DNA of 64,000 bases from Novipirellula artificiosorum (GTDB lineage: Bacteria; Planctomycetota; Planctomycetia; Pirellulales; Pirellulaceae): the NCBI RefSeq assembly GCF_007860135.1, contig NZ_SJPV01000010.1, positions 1 to 64,000 on the forward strand, written 5' to 3'. Below are positions 26,683-35,962 of this stretch, in pieces; position 1 is the first letter of the stretch, and every line of letters begins with the position of its first letter. Below the pieces are notes generated by a model, which made no database searches, was not told the DNA's origin, and saw only the letters and a program-made list of their open reading frames with translations. A program made the translations under genes and the position numbers.

Positions 26683-29600
26683 ATGCACAAAACGCGATTC
26701 GTTATTCAAATCCGAATGGTGATTCTCACAGCCGTTGGCTGGCTGAGTCTGTGCAGTTTGGTTGCTGCCGACCAGCCTGAGTTGAGCGACAAGTTTCGTG
26801 AGCCGCCCGCCTCGGCACGTCCGCGAACATGGATGCATGCGATGAGCGGGAACATGAGCAAGGCCGGGCTGACCAAAGACTTGGAAGCCATGGCGGATGC
26901 AGGCATTGGCGGGATCATCCTGTTTAATGTCACGCACACGATTCCCAAGGGGAACGTGATCTTCCATTCCGACAGGCACACGGAGCTTACCTGTCACGCG
27001 GCCAGGGAATGCGAGCGTTTGGGACTGAGTTTTGGCATGCATAATTGCGATGGTTGGACGTCGAGTGGTGGGCCGTGGGTGACGCCTGAGATTTCGATGA
27101 AACAGGTGGTCCACCGCATGCGAGTTGTGAAGGGCGGAGCACGCGTTGAATTCGACTTGCCGCAGCCAACGGCTCGACATGACTTCTACCGTGACATTGC
27201 CGTGCTGGCCTACCCGGCTTTGGCTTCGGAGTTGGCCGATGCACGCGTCACTCGCCTCGTGACCAGTTCCGATCCGCAGTTCGACGTGGCGTTAGCCACC
27301 GACGGTCGGATCGACCGACGGAGCAAGCTCGACGCGTCGCCGCAACGCCCCGGCTGGGTGCAGTTTGACTTCGGTCGTCCGCATGCGATTCGTTCGGTCT
27401 TCATGAACATGGAAAAGGCGATCGCGCCCAAGGGTGACACTTGGCTGGAAACATCCGACGACGGCGAAGATTTCCGCAAGATCGGTGAACTCAAGCTCCA
27501 ACGTCAAGGGAAACGCGAACATGGCTTTGACGATGTGTTTCCCGCTGGCATCACGGCACGTTTCTTTCGCGTCATCACGGAAATTCCGTTTGAGATTTCC
27601 GAGATCGAACTCAGCGCCACGCACCGCATAGGAAAACCGCTCGCTCGAACATCACTTTACCGTCTTGAAGACCACCGCCTGCCCGACATCGGTGCGTCTG
27701 AACCGGGCATGGTCATCGATCCGAGCGCGATCATCGATCTCAGTGAAGAGATGGATGATGCCGGCAAGCTCACCACGACGCTGCCGCCGGGTGATTGGAC
27801 AATCATGCGTTTCGGCTACACGGTCACCGGTGCGGTCAACAGCCCTGCGTCCGACGAGGGACGCGGCTTGGAAGTGGACAAGATGAATCGTGCCGCTTTG
27901 GATGTCCATTACGACTCCTACGTGGGAAAGGTCATTCGAGCTTGCAAGGACATCGCTCCTGGCGCGCTGCAATACATGGAAATCGACAGCTACGAAGTGG
28001 GCGGACAGAACTGGACGCGGGGTTACGAAGATCAGTTCCAACAGGCCCACGGTTATGAGCTGATTCCTTTCCTGCCGCTGTACGCGGGACGCTTTGTCGA
28101 CAGCGCCGAGACGTCCGACGATGTGTGTTGGGACATTCGTCGCTTCAACAGCAAGTTGATGACAGACAATTACTTTGGTCACTTCACGGAGCGGTGTCAC
28201 CAAGACGGTTTGATCAGTTACATCGAGCCATACAGTTTTAACGCGGCCTTCAACGAGTTGGACGCTGCTCGCCATGCAGACATTCCGATGGGCGAGTTCT
28301 GGATGCATCAGCGTTTCCAAACCGAAACGGCCGTGTCCGGTGGTCGGATCTATGGCAAGAAAGTCATTTCGTCAGAATCCTTCGCAGCCAACTCTGACTT
28401 GAATTGGAAAGGCCATCCTGGCTTGATGAAACTGACGGGTGATCGGGCATGGACCTTGGGAATCAACGAGTTCATGTTCCATCGGTTTGCTCATCAGGCC
28501 AACACCCATGTGACGCCAGGCATGACGATGGCGATTTGGGGATCACACATTGATCGCACGCAAACCTGGTGGAGCAACATGGGCAAAGCGTGGCTTCAAT
28601 ACATCGCGCGGGGTTCGTATTTGCTACGACAGGGCAATCCGGTGTCCGACTTGTTGGTCTTTGTTGGCGACGGCGCGTCTAGCTCAACAGTAACGCGGAG
28701 TTCGTTCAAGCCCGCCATCCCGGCGGCGGTCAATTTTGATTGCATCAGTACGCATGCTCTGGTTCATCGCGTCAAGGCAAAGGAAGGAAAATCGCTGTTG
28801 CCGGACGGAACCATGTATCAAATGCTTGTCCTGCACAATACGGACACTCTTAGCCTCTCGTCTCTCAAGAAGATTGCCGACTTATCCGAGCAGGGGGTCG
28901 TTGTCGTCGGGAAGCGACCACAAAGAATGGGTGGGCACGCCGTCAATATTTCGGCTCGCGAGGAATTCGCTCGACTGTGTTCTGAAGTCTGGCAACGCGA
29001 AACGACCTACGAAGATTACGATTGGTCACGCATCTATCGCGAGCAGAACCTGCGTTTTGATTTGGTCATTGGCGAACGAACCGACATCACCTACATCCAT
29101 CGCCGAACGACTGACGCCGATATTTACTTTTTCTTTAATCCCGACTCTTCGCAGCGAACATTCGATTGTCAGTTCAACGTCCGCGGAAGGATTCCCGAGC
29201 AGTGGGATCCCGCGACGGGACAGATTCGCAAGTTGGGGCAGTTTTCACAAGCACAAGAAACGACACGCGTTCCCGTGACTCTTGATCCGGAGGGCTCCGC
29301 TTTCATCGTCTTTCGAGAGAGCACTGAAGGCGTTGATCCAGTGGTCTCGATGACAGGGGACATTGCGCCGATGTGCAATGTTCGTCTGACTCGCGAGCAT
29401 CGGCCTGAATTGGTTGCTTCCAAGAACGGAATGCTCTCCGTTGAAATGCGATCAGGTCGACGGGTCAATCTAGTCGTCAAGAATATCGACGAGCCGATTG
29501 TCGTAGACGGTCCTTGGCAGGTGAGCTTTGAACAGCATTACGGGTACGACGCCACCCTCGTCTTTCCTAGTTTGCTCGATTGGAAAGACCACCTTTCCAA

Positions 29601-30060
29601 CGAAGTCAAGCATTACTCCGGCACTGCGACCTATCAAACAAGTTTTTCGATTGAGCCTGAAATGATTGCTCCAGATCATTCGTTGGAGCTCGATTTGGGT
29701 CGAGTGGAAGTGTCCGCGGGAGTTCGCGTCAACGGTAAAGAATACGGTGTACTGTGGAAATCGCCTTATCGCGTCGACATCAGCGATGCCATCATGCCGG
29801 GCGAGAATCAGTTAACAGTCGAGGTCACCAATCTCTGGATCAATCGCCTTGTCGGAGACGCAAAGCTTCCTGACACGAGCGGTTACGACGTCAGGCAGCC
29901 GCTGATGCCTGACTGGTACAGCAACAATCAAAAGCCACCGGACAGTCAGCGTTTGACGTTTACGACATATCCGCACGTAAAGGCATCCGATTCGCTTGTG
30001 CCGTCGGGGCTGATCGGGCCGGTTCGCCTTTTCACAAAGAAAACCAACGCGTTGGATTAA
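26683..30060 (+). CDS. Secreted GH106-family alpha-L-rhamnosidase
   Basis: 1125 aa from Met at 26683, which precedes a signal peptide (MVILTAVGWLSLCSLVAA). The frame is open back to 26500, but that part reads as old intergenic or IS sequence. The GH106 opening FREPPASARPRTWMHAMSGN is followed by AGIGGIILFNVTHTIPKG, FGMHNCDGWTSSGGPW, MEIDSYEVGGQNWTRGYEDQ (near 450) and GRIYGKKVISSESFAANSD (near 560). The C-terminal beta-sandwich (SAGVRVNGKEYGVLWKSPYR) is typical. It should release terminal alpha-L-rhamnose from an oligosaccharide in the periplasm. It is followed 44 nt later by a GH78 rhamnosidase on the same strand, and together they point to a rhamnose-rich substrate. Confidence 0.87.
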   Translation: MHKTRFVIQIRMVILTAVGWLSLCSLVAADQPELSDKFREPPASARPRTWMHAMSGNMSKAGLTKDLEAMADAGIGGIILFNVTHTIPKGNVIFHSDRHTELTCHAARECERLGLSFGMHNCDGWTSSGGPWVTPEISMKQVVHRMRVVKGGARVEFDLPQPTARHDFYRDIAVLAYPALASELADARVTRLVTSSDPQFDVALATDGRIDRRSKLDASPQRPGWVQFDFGRPHAIRSVFMNMEKAIAPKGDTWLETSDDGEDFRKIGELKLQRQGKREHGFDDVFPAGITARFFRVITEIPFEISEIELSATHRIGKPLARTSLYRLEDHRLPDIGASEPGMVIDPSAIIDLSEEMDDAGKLTTTLPPGDWTIMRFGYTVTGAVNSPASDEGRGLEVDKMNRAALDVHYDSYVGKVIRACKDIAPGALQYMEIDSYEVGGQNWTRGYEDQFQQAHGYELIPFLPLYAGRFVDSAETSDDVCWDIRRFNSKLMTDNYFGHFTERCHQDGLISYIEPYSFNAAFNELDAARHADIPMGEFWMHQRFQTETAVSGGRIYGKKVISSESFAANSDLNWKGHPGLMKLTGDRAWTLGINEFMFHRFAHQANTHVTPGMTMAIWGSHIDRTQTWWSNMGKAWLQYIARGSYLLRQGNPVSDLLVFVGDGASSSTVTRSSFKPAIPAAVNFDCISTHALVHRVKAKEGKSLLPDGTMYQMLVLHNTDTLSLSSLKKIADLSEQGVVVVGKRPQRMGGHAVNISAREEFARLCSEVWQRETTYEDYDWSRIYREQNLRFDLVIGERTDITYIHRRTTDADIYFFFNPDSSQRTFDCQFNVRGRIPEQWDPATGQIRKLGQFSQAQETTRVPVTLDPEGSAFIVFRESTEGVDPVVSMTGDIAPMCNVRLTREHRPELVASKNGMLSVEMRSGRRVNLVVKNIDEPIVVDGPWQVSFEQHYGYDATLVFPSLLDWKDHLSNEVKHYSGTATYQTSFSIEPEMIAPDHSLELDLGRVEVSAGVRVNGKEYGVLWKSPYRVDISDAIMPGENQLTVEVTNLWINRLVGDAKLPDTSGYDVRQPLMPDWYSNNQKPPDSQRLTFTTYPHVKASDSLVPSGLIGPVRLFTKKTNALD

Positions 30061-30104
30061 GCCGCACAAAGCAGCTCTCCGAATCTGTCATCAGGAAATT
30101 GCAA

Positions 30105-32885
30105 ATGTATCTTCATCGCATTTTTCAACTCGCCATCGTGGTGGGAACCCTGTGCCTATGCTCATCTCCGAGTTGCTTGGCCAACGAAAAACCATGGGGT
30201 CTCCAGTGCGAGTGGGAGACGAAGCCTCTGAATGTTGAAAACGGTACTCCGAGGCTGTCGTGGAAATCCGAAGTTGCCCGTCAAACGGCCTATCAGATTC
30301 AAGTGGCATCCAGTGCAGAGAAGCTCGAAGCAAACTCAGGCGATCATTGGGACAGCGGAAAGGTGAATCGATCCGAGTCGGTTTGCATTGAATACCGGGG
30401 AAGCCCGCTTTCATCGCGTCAGGTTTGCCATTGGCGCGTCCGTGTTTGGAGTGATGCTCAGACGGAAGCCGGACCGTGGAGCGAAGTCGCAACCTGGGAG
30501 ATGGGCCTGCTGCAACCAAGCGACTGGCAAGCAAAATGGATTCGTGCTGGCGAGCTCAACCCGGCGAAGGAGACGCCCGCGCTCAGGCACTGGTACGTGC
30601 TGGCGGGACACACACTGGACAAGAACGACCAGCCAACTCGCGTTGGCGAAGAACGGCTGAGAAAGATGGTGCCCGCGACTTGGTTTCGCAAGTCGTTTGA
30701 GGTGACTCAGCCGATCGCAAAAGCGAGGCTTTACAGCACTGCCGCCGGATATGTCGAAGTGTTTCTCGACGGCGAACCCATCAGTGACCGGATCATGAAT
30801 CCGGGACAGACCGATTTTGATCGTCGGATTCTTTATGACGTTGATGCGGTGGAAGATCGATTAACGCCAAGCGACCACGTGCTGACCGCACATCTGGGGC
30901 AAGGTTTCTACGGTCAGAACGCCGGGTTTGGAACCAAGTTCGACTACGGTGATCCTCAAGTCTTGCTGCAATTGGAAATCACGTACGCCGACGGAACTCG
31001 GCAAACCATCGCCACCGATACGACGTGGTTGACCCTCCCATCATCGGTCATCAAGAACAACGTGTATGCGGGAGAGTTCAAGGACTCGAGCTTCGAGAAA
31101 GACCAATGGATTCACGCAATCGAATCCTCGGAGGTCCCCACACAGAAGCTTGAGGCACAACGACAACCGGCTGTTCGCGTGGTCCGGGATCTCAAGCCGG
31201 TCGCGATCCTGGAGCCGAAACCCGGAGTCTATGTTTACGATTTTGGACAGAACTTCACGGGTGTCGTCACACTTGATATGCGTGACGCGCCTTTGCCGGC
31301 GCGAACCGGTGTCTTCTTGCGGTACGCCGAGTGGGCCGATAAGAACGGCAGCATCGATCAGAGCAGTGACGGTTCTTTTGCCACCGGTATTCATCAAGTG
31401 GATGCGTTCGTCACGGGCGATCGTGAAGCGAATCTTTACACCCCCGCATTTACCTGGCATGGGTTCCGCTATGTCGAAGTCACGGGCATTCCCAGCGGCG
31501 AATCATTACCATCGCCACAATGGATGGATCGAAAGCCGTCGCTCGAGATGCTGACCGGGCATTTGGTGCGCAGCGGGGTGGCGACGCGGGGCAAGTTTGA
31601 ATGCTCGGATCCCCATTTGAATCGCGTGCACGAGACCGCGCTTTGGACTTACGAATCCAATCTGATTAGCCTGCCATCGGACTGTCCGATTCGTGAACGT
31701 TGCGGTTGGACCGGCGACGCGCACGCAACTCTGACGATGTCAAATCTTAACTTTGATATGGCAGCGTTGTGGGAGAAATACCTTGGCGATTTTGAAACGA
31801 GCCCGCACGTCAGCCCCGCGATTGTGCCAGGAAAGCGTGGCGGCAATAGCCATCCCGATTGGGCCGTTGCGCAAGTTTTGATCGCTTGGGAGCGATACCT
31901 GCACGACGGTGACGAACAAACGTTGACGCAACACTATCGGCGGATGCAACGTTTCCTCGATCACTTTTGGTCCAAACGCAACGAGGACGGGATCATCACA
32001 TCGGGCTACGGCGATTGGTGCGATCCGGTACGAAAACCCGGACAACCGCGTGAAGGCGGGCGCGGAACACCCCAGCAAACACCACCCGCGATTACGTCGA
32101 CGGCTCTGTTCGTGTATGCCGCCGATTTGATGAGTCGGATCGCGGCGATGGTGGGTGAGCCCAACACTTCACAGACCTACCGCGACTGGCGAGACCAAGC
32201 CGCACGGTCATTCCACGCTGTTTTTTTTGATTCTCAATCGCAGACCTATGGCAGCCAAACTGCTGACGCGATGGCATTGTCGTTCGGCATCGTACCGGCA
32301 TCGGATCAAGCCGCGGTCGCACGATCACTCAATCGAGATGTTCTTGATAACTGGAAAGGCCACGCATCGGTCGGTGCACTCGGGCATCGCTGGCTTTATC
32401 CTGCGCTCAGCGATGCGGGTTATGGCGAAACGGCGCTCGGGACTTTCTATGCGCAAGGTCATCCCGGATATTTCTATCTGTTTGATGAATTACGTGGAAC
32501 CAGTTTGTGGGAACGCAAGGGAGCGTTTGATCCGGCCACGATGACCGCCCCGGTTCGATCACTAAGCCATCCCTTTCAAGGCGGTTATGATGCCTGGTTC
32601 TATCAAGGACTCGGCGGGATTCGCCCCGATCCTCAAGCTGCTGGGTACAAGCACTTCTTTTTGCATCCCTGTTTCGCAAAGCCTCTCGATTGGGTCCGAG
32701 TGGACTTCGACTCTCGGTACGGACCGATCCAAAGTCATTGGGCTCGTGAATCAATTGACGGAGTCGAGAAGATTCGATGGACAATCGCCGTTCCGCCGAA
32801 CACCTCCGCGACGATCCATCTTTCAGGAAATGAAAACGATGGTCGCCTCCTGGAACCTGGCCAACACGTTTTGTTGATTCGTTAA
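30105..32885 (+). CDS. Secreted GH78 alpha-L-rhamnosidase
   Basis: 926 aa from Met at 30105, with AGGA upstream and a signal peptide. The N-terminal Ig-like domain (WETKPLNVENGTPRLSWKSE) is followed by the Bac_rhamnosid_N region (RKSFEVTQPIAKARLYSTAAGY, LGQGFYGQNAG), the concanavalin-like CBM67-type domain (YDFGQNFTGVVTL) and the (alpha/alpha)6 catalytic barrel. SDCPIRERCGWTGDAHATL near residue 530 carries the GH78 catalytic signature. GYGDWCDP and WYQGLGGIRPDPQAAGYKHF match the barrel and C-terminal sandwich. Full length for the family. It probably works in series with the upstream GH106 enzyme and shares its transcript. Confidence 0.92.
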   Translation: MYLHRIFQLAIVVGTLCLCSSPSCLANEKPWGLQCEWETKPLNVENGTPRLSWKSEVARQTAYQIQVASSAEKLEANSGDHWDSGKVNRSESVCIEYRGSPLSSRQVCHWRVRVWSDAQTEAGPWSEVATWEMGLLQPSDWQAKWIRAGELNPAKETPALRHWYVLAGHTLDKNDQPTRVGEERLRKMVPATWFRKSFEVTQPIAKARLYSTAAGYVEVFLDGEPISDRIMNPGQTDFDRRILYDVDAVEDRLTPSDHVLTAHLGQGFYGQNAGFGTKFDYGDPQVLLQLEITYADGTRQTIATDTTWLTLPSSVIKNNVYAGEFKDSSFEKDQWIHAIESSEVPTQKLEAQRQPAVRVVRDLKPVAILEPKPGVYVYDFGQNFTGVVTLDMRDAPLPARTGVFLRYAEWADKNGSIDQSSDGSFATGIHQVDAFVTGDREANLYTPAFTWHGFRYVEVTGIPSGESLPSPQWMDRKPSLEMLTGHLVRSGVATRGKFECSDPHLNRVHETALWTYESNLISLPSDCPIRERCGWTGDAHATLTMSNLNFDMAALWEKYLGDFETSPHVSPAIVPGKRGGNSHPDWAVAQVLIAWERYLHDGDEQTLTQHYRRMQRFLDHFWSKRNEDGIITSGYGDWCDPVRKPGQPREGGRGTPQQTPPAITSTALFVYAADLMSRIAAMVGEPNTSQTYRDWRDQAARSFHAVFFDSQSQTYGSQTADAMALSFGIVPASDQAAVARSLNRDVLDNWKGHASVGALGHRWLYPALSDAGYGETALGTFYAQGHPGYFYLFDELRGTSLWERKGAFDPATMTAPVRSLSHPFQGGYDAWFYQGLGGIRPDPQAAGYKHFFLHPCFAKPLDWVRVDFDSRYGPIQSHWARESIDGVEKIRWTIAVPPNTSATIHLSGNENDGRLLEPGQHVLLIR

Positions 32886-33008
32886 CGCTTGCAGCAAGTC
32901 CGTCGGACAGCTTTTCCGCAGCTTTCCGACACCACCGAACCATCCAACCATAATTGGCAAGCAATGTGTTTGCCACGATTTATCGAAGCGACACTCACGG
33001 AGTTTTAC

Positions 33009-33908
33009 GTGCGAACGATTTTTCTACCCTGTTTCGCGATCTTGCTGTCTGCGACTTCTTCGCTCGCGGCCGAGCGACCGAATGTGATCGTCGTCTTCAC
33101 CGATGACCACGGTTACGCCGATCTCGGATGCCAAGAGGTGTTCAATGATCTCAAAACACCACACCTTGATGCACTGGCCAGCGGTGGTATTCGGATGACG
33201 GATGGTTATTGCACCGCACCGCAGTGCGTGCCGTCACGCGGCGGATTGATCAGCGGCCAGTATCAAACCAAGTGGGGTTTGGAATCAAATCCGCAATTCA
33301 AAGATGCGGCGATCATGGAGCGGTTTGATCAACTGCAGACCGTTCCCGAGCGTTTGAAGAAAGCGGGGTACGTCACCGCCATGGCGGGTAAGTGGCACTT
33401 AGGCGAAGACAACGCGGAAGCGATCGCGAAAAACGGATTCGACAAAGTCTTTTTCAAGCACAGCAATGCTCCCGGTCATTGGAACATGAACTTGCAAGGC
33501 GAGGATATTCCGCCGCAGGTGCAAAAAGGGGGCGGTTACCATTTGGATTTGATCTCTTCGTTCGCCGTTGCGTTCATCAACCGCTTCAAAGACGTTCCGT
33601 TCTTTCTCTATCTCGCCTACCGCGCTCCTCACGTTCCGCTCGATGCACCACAGCATTATCTGGATCGCTTTCCCGGCGAGATGCCGGAGCGACGACGCCA
33701 GGCGCTTGCGATGTTATCGGCCGTGGATGACGGGGTTGGACGCGTTGTGTCCACGCTGAATTCCCCGGCCCTTCGCGGCAGCGGATTGGGCTGCTGCGGC
33801 TTGCTTCACCGATTCCACCCACGGTTGCCCATAGATCGGCTCGATTTTGTTCCAATCGAACCGCTGGTACAGTGCTTTACGAAGGGAGCTTTGCCCCGAG
33901 AAAATTGA
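33009..33908 (+). pseudogene. C-terminally truncated sulfatase
   Basis: The frame is open from 32889, but GTG at 33009 has a good GGAG 6 nt upstream and begins a signal peptide (RTIFLPCFAILLSATSSLAA). PNVIVVFTDDHGYADLGC, a canonical C-V-P-S-R motif at Cys 73, AMAGKWHLGED and FFLYLAYRAPHVPLDAPQHY are intact. Homology ends after DDGVGRVVSTL (about 33760). The last 49 residues are unrelated and read through sequence that has its own open frame on the other strand. The domain carrying the second half of the metal site (SDNG) is lost, so activity is unlikely. The breakpoint marks the left edge of the ubiquitin-like cassette region. Confidence 0.8.
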
Positions 33909-34218
33909 TCGCCTCACGCTGTCCGAACCGCATCCGCGAAATGGTCAGCAACGTTTTCCAAGTTGGCTGCATTGAGGCTCCGACACGCCCGTCCGATATC
34001 TTCGGATGTCACCCCAGGTGACACCCCTGAACCGAAAAACGGCTCGATTTCCCCTTTCTCAGGTGATTTTGAGAGTTTCCGGGGGCTAAAGAAAATGGCC
34101 ACCGCAACGCAGGTTATTCCCCCTGATTGCGATGGCCCCGTCGTTCAATTGCTTAGGCTTATCCTCGCTTCGCTCAGTTAGTTCTTGGCGTGGCCAACTG
34201 CAGGAACGAACTAGACCG
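33762..34218. other. Junction between sulfatase remnant and Ubl cassette
   Basis: About 450 bases joining unrelated blocks. On the minus strand two short frames are coupled by a GTGA overlap at 33914-33917: one (33914-34102, GTG start) contains PGVTSEDIGRACRSLNAANL, the next (to 33714) contains SLRKALYQRFDWNKIEPIYG. I do not recognise either; they could be remnants of a mobile-element protein. No terminator, tRNA or inverted repeat is obvious. Confidence 0.35.
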
Positions 34219-34605
34219 TCAAGCAGTTTCCAGATTGCGTTTCAGCTCGTCGATCAGTTGCGATGCCTGTCGAATTGATAGTTTGGCGACGGTAGAGACG
34301 CCGAAGCGATCAGGCAGGGCCTGTGCCAGTTCCATGCCCTGCTGTTTAGCCATGGCGTAGATTGCCTTGATCTGTTTTTCCGTTGCCGCCCGAGAATTCC
34401 GTGAGCTCTCGGTGGTTGTCCCACTAGAGCTGGGTTCTCCTTGCTCGGCATGGCTGGTCGCTGTGCCCTCGAGTGTACGCTGGCAGATTCCCAACATCTT
34501 CATCAATCGGGTTGGCAAGTTGGCTTCTTCCGATTCATTGCCACTGAGCTCAATGCTGCAGCCTTTCGCTTGATTCGTGAGCCGCAGTGTTAAGTGAAGG
34601 TTCAT
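34219..34605 (-). CDS. Small protein with C-terminal ATEKQIKAI helix module
   Basis: 128 aa. Met at 34605 has AGAGGA upstream, and the gene begins 11 nt after the E1-like gene. Residues 1-45 are beta-rich and polar; 50-75 is a Ser/Thr-rich linker; 76-126 is a helical module reading ATEKQIKAIYAMAKQQGMEL, then RFGVSTVAKLSIRQASQLID. This module also occurs at the C-terminus of various DNA-binding or phage/plasmid proteins, where SxxxASxLIDxLK is a recurring end. It may be an adaptor or nucleic-acid-binding element. Last gene of the cassette; function unknown. Confidence 0.65.
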   Translation of the reverse strand: MNLHLTLRLTNQAKGCSIELSGNESEEANLPTRLMKMLGICQRTLEGTATSHAEQGEPSSSGTTTESSRNSRAATEKQIKAIYAMAKQQGMELAQALPDRFGVSTVAKLSIRQASQLIDELKRNLETA

Positions 34606-34616
34606 TCGATTCCTCT

Positions 34617-35294
34617 TCAGGTAGGGATAGGATTGGGGAGAACAGCCGAAAGCTCACCGGCGAGCAGATTCAGCGTGGTGTCTTGATCGAGTGGCAGATT
34701 CCGCAGCCAGCGTGTGAACTGGTGGACCATCAGCCCTGCTGCGATCGAAGCGGCGTAGATCGTGCCGTGTGACGTGCAGGTGCCCTGCTGGGCATCTGCA
34801 GCGGTGAACAACGTGTTTGCGTAGTGATCCGACGAGGGGACGTTGTGAGCGGCTAGCACGCGAATGACTTCGCCTAACATCCGTCCGTCAACAAACAGTT
34901 CGACTCGCCCCCGCACGCTCCGCCAAATGGCGGAGCGTGCGGTGATCGAGTCGACACAGCAGAACATCACGTCGCCAGTGCTCTGCTTCGCTCGGTAGCG
35001 ATCGACAACCTTGTCGATCTTGATCATGGGATCAATCTGTTCGATCGCCTGTGACGTTGCCGCCACTTTTGTCTTGCCGATGTCGGACGCAAGGTAGCCT
35101 TGTGTCGTGACATTGGTCTTTTCAACCGTGTCGAAGTCGACCAGTTGAATTCGGCGAACGCCGATCGACGCCAGCTGCAACGCAACCTGGCGTCCGATGG
35201 CTCCGACTCCGATCACCGTGACTGCAAGCCCTGACAAGCGGTCTGCCGGGACGAGAGCAGATTGGCGAACAAAGCGATCTTGAGCCTCCGTCAT
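34617..35294 (-). CDS. ThiF/E1-like Ubl-activating enzyme
   Basis: 225 aa from Met at 35294, overlapping the JAB stop by 4 nt (ATGA). Glycine-rich nucleotide loop VIGVGAIGRQVALQLAS at residues 27-43, VDFDTVEKTNVTTQGY at 52-67 (ribose-binding Asp and the Asn/Arg-position region), Lys 74 in GKTK, and CCVDSITAR at 112-120 are all E1/ThiF/MoeB features. A candidate catalytic Cys sits in GTCTSHGT (Cys 173). The paired zinc-binding CxxC motifs of MoeB are absent. It is predicted to adenylate the C-terminus of a Ubl, presumably the product of 36900-37121, and pass it to the E2-like Cys. It is a short E1 without extra domains, as in other bacterial Ubl operons. Confidence 0.86.
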   Translation of the reverse strand: MTEAQDRFVRQSALVPADRLSGLAVTVIGVGAIGRQVALQLASIGVRRIQLVDFDTVEKTNVTTQGYLASDIGKTKVAATSQAIEQIDPMIKIDKVVDRYRAKQSTGDVMFCCVDSITARSAIWRSVRGRVELFVDGRMLGEVIRVLAAHNVPSSDHYANTLFTAADAQQGTCTSHGTIYAASIAAGLMVHQFTRWLRNLPLDQDTTLNLLAGELSAVLPNPIPT

Positions 35295-35962
35295 GATGCC
35301 ACCCACTCCGTTGCGTGCCATCGCAGAGCATCCACTTCCATGGGCTCGGACTCCAGAGTAAACGGATCGTCCACGGTGGACTGTGCCCTAGCGAATGGGT
35401 CATGAATGCGAACGTTGGCGTCATATTCGTCCAGCCATCCGTCGGGATCCGATGCGGGGAAGTCAGTTGAATAGTCAACATCGACTGCCAATCGCACCGA
35501 GGCACCGGGACCGGTGTTGAAACGCAAGCGCCCATAGGTCGCTCCGTTCTTCGCCAAGATGAGCATCACGGCCCAGTCGGGAGTAGCGAACGATCGATCA
35601 AATGTCTCCTCATCGGTTCCGCTAGGCATGGCCGAACATCCGGGATGGGTGTGGATCCATATCCGTGCGAACTGGTCTGGAGTGCGTCCAGCATCAACTT
35701 GGCGGTCAAACAGATCGGCAACGGATTCGTCATCGAACTCGACCGTGACCGCTGTACAGGTTTGTTTGACCAGTTCGACATCGATGACCAACAGCGGGTC
35801 GTCGGGGTCGCTGATGCCGAACCCGCCAACCTCACTCGGTCCTGCGTCACGAAGACACAATAGTTTCGCCCACGCATAGGGAGAGAACCGTATCTTCGTC
35901 CGTGACCGGCGTCGATGATTCGACGCCGGCCTCTTCCTGTTCTTTCTTTTCCAAGCAATCAT
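35291..35962 (-). CDS. JAB/JAMM metallopeptidase (deubiquitinase-like)
   Basis: 223 aa from Met at 35962, which has AAGGAG about 11 nt upstream. The JAMM motif is complete: Glu 44 (EVGGFG), His 104 and His 106 in IHTHP, then seven residues, Ser 114 and Asp 117 (SGTD), i.e. E-Xn-H-T-H-X7-S-X2-D binding one zinc. The N-terminal 25 residues are strongly basic (RKNRKRPASNHRRRSR). In bacterial Ubl systems JAB proteins process or remove the Ubl. The coding region starts 116 nt inside the upstream E2/RING-like gene in another frame, an unusually long overlap, and ends with a 4-nt overlap with the E1 gene. Confidence 0.88.
   Translation of the reverse strand: MIAWKRKNRKRPASNHRRRSRTKIRFSPYAWAKLLCLRDAGPSEVGGFGISDPDDPLLVIDVELVKQTCTAVTVEFDDESVADLFDRQVDAGRTPDQFARIWIHTHPGCSAMPSGTDEETFDRSFATPDWAVMLILAKNGATYGRLRFNTGPGASVRLAVDVDYSTDFPASDPDGWLDEYDANVRIHDPFARAQSTVDDPFTLESEPMEVDALRWHATEWVAS

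Noticed and set aside
1..33908. Bacteroidota-type polysaccharide utilisation locus
   Set aside because: No SusC- or SusD-like genes are present; the gene types and sorting signals fit planctomycetes.
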